A stretch of 46,402 nt of DNA from positions 57,104 to 103,505 of the forward strand of contig PMEM01000024.1 in assembly GCA_003155795.1 (NCBI GenBank), read 5' to 3'. The DNA is from Gemmatimonadota bacterium (GTDB lineage Bacteria > Gemmatimonadota > Gemmatimonadetes > Gemmatimonadales > Gemmatimonadaceae). The notes below the pieces were generated by a model, which saw only the letters and a program-made list of their open reading frames with translations, was not told where the DNA came from and searched no databases. A program made the translations under genes and the position numbers. Below are positions 42,601 through 46,402 of this stretch, one piece after another. Every line of letters starts with the position of its first letter. Positions within the stretch are counted from its first letter, which is position 1.

Positions 42601-43823
42601 ACCTTGAAACGAGCGATGTTTCCGCCGGATGCCCGAACTGTGCCGGTGATATCTCCCTGCCAGTCATAGGGGAACTGTTTGCCATTCAGCGTGCGCAGCA
42701 GATCGAAATTCACCGGTGACGCGGTCAACTGCACGCCCGTTACGATGAGGGTGTCCTCTCCAGTCGTGAACGTCATGTTCCCACGCAGGTGCGACCGTGT
42801 GGAATGGACATCCATGTCGGTCAGTGCGAAATCCGTAAGGTGCGGATGTCGCGGTTGCGTACGGATGTCAAGCTCCGTCGTCCCAACGCCGGTGCGTGGC
42901 AGCGTCGGGTAGATCCAGGCGACATCGTTGAGCGACATTGAGTCGGCGTGGACATGTACGTCGTACCTGATTGGCAGATCGCTACCCCAAACGACTTTAC
43001 CAGATGCACGGCCGGTGGACGCTGGAAGATCCAGATGCGGGATGTCAAGCCAGATCGAGTCGCCGAGCTGGCGAACAACACCACTTGCATTGGAGAAAAG
43101 AAATGGGGGATCTGCCTCGGTGACCTTGAGATGCGTAAAGCGAAACAGCATGCCGGCAGTATCGGGATGACTCAGGCGAGCGAGCGGCACCGTGACGTCA
43201 CCGTTGGTCCAGCGCCAGGTGCGGGAGAATCCGTCCCGCGTTCTGCGTATTTCGAGATCCTTTCGTGTAAGTTCGAAATGGATGGCGCTGTCCAGAGCTG
43301 CTCGCTTCAACCATGGCGCCGGATGCCACGGCAAAGTGAGTATGAAGGTGGCATTGTGAATCAGGGCTGAGTCGATGACTATGAACGGACTTGCCGATGG
43401 TCGCTCGAACTTGGTTGGCTTTGTCTCGGGAAAGACATCGCGGAAATTCCAATCGCCGTTCTCGTGCTGGCGAATGTGCACGACAGGATGTTCAGCATGA
43501 ATGTCGTGCAGGAGAATGCGACGGTCGAACAGGTCACGTAAATCGTATTTGATCGACACCGGGCCTGTGCTCACAAAGAGCGAGTCGTCGGGATCCCGTA
43601 TTTCCAGCGAGTCTATTGTGACGCCGGTGAAGAAGCCGTCGGTGATGTGGCCAACGTACAGCTTGCCATGTACACGTTCCTTCAGCGCCACTACGACAAG
43701 GTCTCGCACGCGTGCTCGACCGCGAGTCGTCTGCGTAATTGCGAGTAGCGCGACGATCGCCAGCGAAAAGATCGCGAGCAACCCGGCAGCAGTGCCGATG
43801 ACAATCCGGCCGCGTAGTGTCAC
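39636..43823 (-). CDS. tamB: Translocation and assembly module protein TamB (DUF490/AsmA-like bridge)
   Basis: A 1395-residue periplasm-spanning protein anchored by one N-terminal transmembrane segment (about residues 8-28), with a long repetitive beta-rich body and the conserved C-terminal TamB domain (about 1080-1390, including GTLRFFGTPDLDPALDI and SQSDLLSYLITGEP). TamB/YhdP-type proteins form hydrophobic grooves that carry phospholipids to the outer membrane and, with TamA, aid insertion of some outer-membrane proteins. The start is GTG at 43823, 4 nt after the tamA stop, with AGAAGG directly in front. The end overlaps the lipid-kinase gene by one base. Confidence 0.95.
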   Translation of the reverse strand: MTLRGRIVIGTAAGLLAIFSLAIVALLAITQTTRGRARVRDLVVVALKERVHGKLYVGHITDGFFTGVTIDSLEIRDPDDSLFVSTGPVSIKYDLRDLFDRRILLHDIHAEHPVVHIRQHENGDWNFRDVFPETKPTKFERPSASPFIVIDSALIHNATFILTLPWHPAPWLKRAALDSAIHFELTRKDLEIRRTRDGFSRTWRWTNGDVTVPLARLSHPDTAGMLFRFTHLKVTEADPPFLFSNASGVVRQLGDSIWLDIPHLDLPASTGRASGKVVWGSDLPIRYDVHVHADSMSLNDVAWIYPTLPRTGVGTTELDIRTQPRHPHLTDFALTDMDVHSTRSHLRGNMTFTTGEDTLIVTGVQLTASPVNFDLLRTLNGKQFPYDWQGDITGTVRASGGNIARFKVDDSQLRFADANVPGAVTELSGKGELNIFSPAFTAFNEFAVNISTLDLRTLQYLNKEFPRLHGTVSGSTVLDSVWLDVRFHDAELTHHDGDEPASHVSGNGRVTWGEQYLTYDLDLQAHPISFTTLRKSYPGMPLRDSLSGPIRVVGQSPAMRVTTSLSGDGGTLGYDGTVDADPPAYGAHGTGTASNANLRLLLGNESLPSTSFNGTYALDIAGDSLADLTGTASASLLESRLGTTEIRPSVARVHFGNGLVTVDTLMVATGDATAHARGTVAATNSQSGALNIDVGFTSLGALEHLIGSVPTDSAPRMTSGPVLIKGTLSGSPDALQAQGTASAHDVVAGPARIKSLHASYAMRDLGVKPSGVVALTADTLSAGPIPVVQATVGLRISNGNDAAFRADLVGRDNARASASGDITRADSGTVHFRVDSANVTVDSLNTYALRAPVHLISDTHGLTIDSVIFSRSTGGSVAVRNIAFMGDSIQGSVRTDGFSLALLELFGNGLTDLHGALTASLDVSGTRERPRMEGSIVVDSGAATVVPIGVHLDRIDANVVLSGDTVFIKKMSVSTTRDRRGTLDVRGNVALTQIDNPVFAIDATARDFRAVDRRGLATLDVTTTSPISLTGPYSGARVTGALRVDRGTVYIPELITKRLVDLNDPELVDVVDTTVASNRAILPTTPSDFVKNLRLDNVSINVGDDVWLRSAEANIKLGGSLNVTLGRSPVTGEPSRLALDGQLNAIRGTYRLNVVPFVQPTFDVEQGTLRFFGTPDLDPALDITAINTVRRPRESLNGQDIRIRATIGGTLSAPSLALSSADNLPLSQSDLLSYLITGEPAFALDYTSEQYVNQLANVAVRSAGNIISSAIPRSVFDVVELQTPALLAPQAPGTADNSNFYSNLLNTRALVGKQLNNNLFLNFSTGFCAENFRSASNFQHNLGLRLEYRFSQSYTAQLGVEPGTTDLLCSRPGSLQTIQQTPPQLGIDFLRSWRF

Positions 43824-43827
43824 CCTT

Positions 43828-46095
43828 CTAGAACGCCTGGCCGATCGCCAACCCGAAGGTCAGGCGACTTCCAAATGATTTGCTGTTTGGCGGTTTGTAG
43901 CCGGAGCACACGCCGGCAGCCTGAACCAACTGCGGGTTGGTCGGGTCCGTGTTATCAGTTGTGACGTTCAGCGTATTTCCAGGTGCCACACACGGGAGAG
44001 TACCCGTATCTCCGGTACTTTCGTAATACAGCGGGCCTGCAGGCTGTTGATACGGATTGTACCCAACTACCACACGGACAGGCCCGATCGGCGTGAGCGC
44101 CGCAACCTGGACACCTGGAGTGACCTTGATGTTGAATGCGCCAAACGTAGTCGCGCCACCGCGATTCCATACGTCGCCTGCGTCCACGAACAGGCCGAAC
44201 TGCAGTACATCCGGCAGAACGGGGCTGCGGAGCCTCAGTTCCAGATTGCCAACGACCATGCTGTTGCCACCCACAGGCACGATCCGACGTGGTTTGTCAG
44301 TGCCAAGATAGCGGAAATATGTATCGGTGCGCCCCCCCGTATCGATAACAGTTACCGTCTGGTACGATGGCGCGATGTATGTGACTGCGCCCAATTCGTT
44401 CTGTGCGAACCCGCGAACAGAACTCGGACCACCCGCATAAAGCCGTTCCTGCGGTGGAATGAAGCCCTCGTTGCTGCGGAAGCTGCCGCTGAAAACCAGT
44501 CCGGCGCGTAAGTGCATTGCGACCACATTGCCGCCGCCGACAGAGATATATCGTGACGCTTCACCAAGCAGGGTGTTGAACTGCAGTCCGGAGTCAGACA
44601 GTACCAACGGCGAAGCGTGGCGAACTTCAAATCGCAGCAGCCCACCAGCAGATGGCGCGATGGCGTCGTTCGTTCCGTCATGCGATACGACTGCATTCAC
44701 AACGGCAAGTCGTTGATTCTTCTGCACTCGGTCTCGCTCCTCAGCCGTACACAGGTTGAACACCGCACAGAAGAGCGCTGGCTGAGACTCGGTTCGTCCG
44801 AAGTCCATCGTGTAGCCAAAGGTCACAGGAGTCCGCGTCCAGCGTTGATATTGCAGCGACGCGACACCCCCGATCAATGTCGTTCTTACATAGACCTTGT
44901 ATTCGCTCACCCGGGACGTATATGCCGTGAGCGTCGGAACAGTTCGCAGTCCAAAGAAAACCGGCTGCCGGAGCGTGGCGCCGAGGTAGTAGTTGAGGTG
45001 ATCGCTGTAAGGGTCAGCCTTTGCCTGTGGACACAGGGCCGGCGCACCGTCCAGCGGCCGCCCGATTCCGATCTTCGAAACGCGACCCTGAATGGTGAGA
45101 TGTCGCGCACCGTTCAGAAAATTGTAATCGTCAAGTTCACCTGTGGCACGAAAGCAATCGAGTGTGCCATAGCCCGCACCAAGCCGAGCTGCGTGCATAG
45201 TGTTCTCTGCAAGCGCGATATTGAGCGGTGCGAGTGAATCGCTGCCGACTCGGGAGCCGGCAGCGCTATCAAGCGCAATTGCCACGTGAGTATAGGCGTC
45301 GGTCTGGTACAGCGCACGCTGTGCATCGACCAGAGCCTGCTCACGAAACAGTGTCCCGGAATCGATCCCGACGATGCGTTTTATGGTGTGGTTGGAGATA
45401 TGCTGCTTCTTGCGCGGCGCAGGTGTGACGGAGATCGCGAGCCGGCCAAATCGGGTGAGAGTGCCGGGATTGATGAGCAGCGTATCGAACGCAACGAGAC
45501 CGCTATCGGAAGTAGCGAAATTGTTGTGCGCGCTGACCGCGGGATATCCGGCATTGCGGAGGCGACGAGTGATCAGATCGATCGCTGCGTCTATCTTCGT
45601 GCGATCGAAGCGCGTCCCGGCGGTAACAGGGATTCCTGCGACGACATCGCCATGGTCGGGCAGCGAATCAAGCCCGTTGATTACGAATGAGCGCAGAACT
45701 GTTGCTCGGCCTTCGTGGATTCGGAACTCCACGCGCGCTCCGCCACGACCTGCTTCAACCCTGCCGGTGTCGACTGTCACCTCCGGGAAACCGCGGCGGC
45801 GGTAAAACAGGATGAGGCGAAGCCGGTCGTTCGCGAACTCCTGTTCATTGAGACAGCGGCGCGTGGAAAACGGCAGATTCAGATAACGGCGAGCCCACGC
45901 TGACGGAGTCGTGACTATTGCGTTGGCGAGTTCAGCGTCGGTGAAGACGTTATTCCCGTTGAAGTCGAGACCACGCACTTCCGTGTCCCCAGCGTTGCAA
46001 CGAAGATCCTGCGCGCTGGCGATGGTGGGCAGAGCCCAGCAGGCGGCCAGAACGGTGGCCGCGGTGATTATCCTCTTTATGATGTCCGCGGTCAC
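43828..46095 (-). CDS. tamA: BamA/TamA-family outer-membrane protein with POTRA domains
   Basis: A 755-residue outer-membrane protein. A signal peptide (about residues 1-29, cut near SAQD) is followed by POTRA-type repeats (VRGLDFNGNNVFTDAEL; FVINGLDSLPDHGDVV) and a C-terminal beta-barrel with the VRGF-type motif GGPSSVRGFAQNELG, ending in a terminal Phe. Pairing with tamB makes TamA more likely than the essential BamA, though a BamA paralogue remains possible. The frame is open to 46296, but the GTG at 46095 gives the right signal peptide. TATCAT about 13 nt upstream may be the -10 element. Confidence 0.92.
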   Translation of the reverse strand: MTADIIKRIITAATVLAACWALPTIASAQDLRCNAGDTEVRGLDFNGNNVFTDAELANAIVTTPSAWARRYLNLPFSTRRCLNEQEFANDRLRLILFYRRRGFPEVTVDTGRVEAGRGGARVEFRIHEGRATVLRSFVINGLDSLPDHGDVVAGIPVTAGTRFDRTKIDAAIDLITRRLRNAGYPAVSAHNNFATSDSGLVAFDTLLINPGTLTRFGRLAISVTPAPRKKQHISNHTIKRIVGIDSGTLFREQALVDAQRALYQTDAYTHVAIALDSAAGSRVGSDSLAPLNIALAENTMHAARLGAGYGTLDCFRATGELDDYNFLNGARHLTIQGRVSKIGIGRPLDGAPALCPQAKADPYSDHLNYYLGATLRQPVFFGLRTVPTLTAYTSRVSEYKVYVRTTLIGGVASLQYQRWTRTPVTFGYTMDFGRTESQPALFCAVFNLCTAEERDRVQKNQRLAVVNAVVSHDGTNDAIAPSAGGLLRFEVRHASPLVLSDSGLQFNTLLGEASRYISVGGGNVVAMHLRAGLVFSGSFRSNEGFIPPQERLYAGGPSSVRGFAQNELGAVTYIAPSYQTVTVIDTGGRTDTYFRYLGTDKPRRIVPVGGNSMVVGNLELRLRSPVLPDVLQFGLFVDAGDVWNRGGATTFGAFNIKVTPGVQVAALTPIGPVRVVVGYNPYQQPAGPLYYESTGDTGTLPCVAPGNTLNVTTDNTDPTNPQLVQAAGVCSGYKPPNSKSFGSRLTFGLAIGQAF

Positions 46096-46141
46096 AATTG
46101 ACGCTCTAATGATAGCCCGGTAAGTTCTCGCTTCGCCCCCT

Positions 46142-46402
46142 ATGATGTCAACAGCTGTCCTCTCCAGAGGACTCACCGAGTCTCCAGCGGCCGGACTCGC
46201 CCGTCTCCGGCGTCCTGCTGGGCTCACCCGTGTCGCCGGAATCGCCGGAATCGCGGCGCTGTCGGCCATCGGCATGCTGTCTGGATGCGGAGGCACTTCG
46301 GCGCCTGACCGGCACGTACTGATCGATTCGCGGGACAGCTATGACCCGCGATCTCTGGATCCAGCGCTCTCGACGGACGTTCCCACAGGTCGTGCGGTCT
46401 AA
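46142..46402 (+). CDS. OppA/DppA-like peptide-binding lipoprotein, N-terminal fragment
   Basis: Only 86 residues are visible. A long basic N-region and hydrophobic stretch lead to a lipobox LSGC, so the protein would be lipid-modified by Lgt. The following RDSYDPRSLDPALSTDVPTGR matches the start of the SBP_bac_5 family of oligopeptide-binding proteins. An in-frame TAA forms the last three bases of the window, where the family normally continues for about 500 residues; either the gene is interrupted or the base calls at the edge are wrong. The start may be ATG 46142 or 46145. It is divergent from tamA. Confidence 0.7.
   Translation: MMSTAVLSRGLTESPAAGLARLRRPAGLTRVAGIAGIAALSAIGMLSGCGGTSAPDRHVLIDSRDSYDPRSLDPALSTDVPTGRAV

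Noticed and set aside
46230-46256. Tandem CGCCGGAAT units near the lipoprotein signal sequence
   Set aside because: Two and a half copies only, in frame with the coding sequence, encoding a Gly-Ile-Ala repeat of the hydrophobic stretch.

Overview
The window is bacterial chromosome with moderately high GC content and very tight gene packing. Start/stop overlaps of 1-13 nt are common. It comes from a diderm (Gram-negative) bacterium: it encodes a lipid A-type acyltransferase, an MsbA-like flippase, a TamA/TamB pair and several LPS-type glycosyltransferases. A PorX-like response regulator, known mainly from the Bacteroidetes/FCB group, together with the overall gene content fits Gemmatimonadota or a close relative. 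That assignment is inference; no rRNA is present. I recognise no tRNA, IS element, prophage or CRISPR array.

Layout. (1) 1-3441: the start of a class A penicillin-binding protein (cut by the window edge), divergent from tyrS, followed by convergent msrA. (2) 3550-13206, all minus strand: one long apparent operon running porX, msbA-like ABC exporter, GT4, GT2, CgeB-like GT, GT4, lpxL-type acyltransferase, a lone dppC-type permease and an Hsp15-like S4 protein. It reads as an envelope glycolipid cluster headed by a response regulator. (3) 13288-22041, plus strand: a hypothetical gene, yebC, ruvC, ruvA, an aminotransferase, ruvB, queA, tgt, yajC, def and fmt. This covers Holliday-junction processing, queuosine modification and N-formyl-methionine handling. 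(4) 22042-22674: the only long gene-poor spacer, with a strong structured hairpin followed by a T-run. (5) 22675-27764: rsmB, a PASTA-domain membrane protein, rpe, a TlpA-like thioredoxin, tsaD and lgt, closed by a hairpin at 27774-27798. (6) 27825-30021, minus strand: CYTH protein, HAD hydrolase, EamA transporter. (7) 30046-36585, plus strand: a hypothetical protein, then a five-gene cassette of carrier protein, acyl-CoA-dehydrogenase-like flavoprotein, amino acid:[carrier protein] ligase, DUF1839 protein and GH2 beta-mannosidase-like protein. (8) 36615-46095, minus strand: tamA, tamB, a diacylglycerol-kinase-like protein, an NtrC-type AAA+ regulator lacking GAFTGA, a small zinc-ribbon protein and an NlpC/P60 peptidase. 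(9) 46142-end: the N-terminus of an OppA/DppA-like lipoprotein.

The best candidate for a little-described system is the 30.7-36.6 kb cassette. A class-II-synthetase-like ligase would load a small amino acid onto a dedicated carrier protein, a flavoprotein lacking the usual catalytic glutamate could then oxidise it, and DUF1839 and GH2 proteins are translationally coupled downstream. Other points of interest are the PorX-headed envelope operon, a kinase-less PASTA protein exactly where Firmicutes carry stp-prkC, and a recurring TANNNT box 5-7 nt upstream of start codons that suggests widespread leaderless transcription, including a divergent pair whose start codons are only 24 nt apart.
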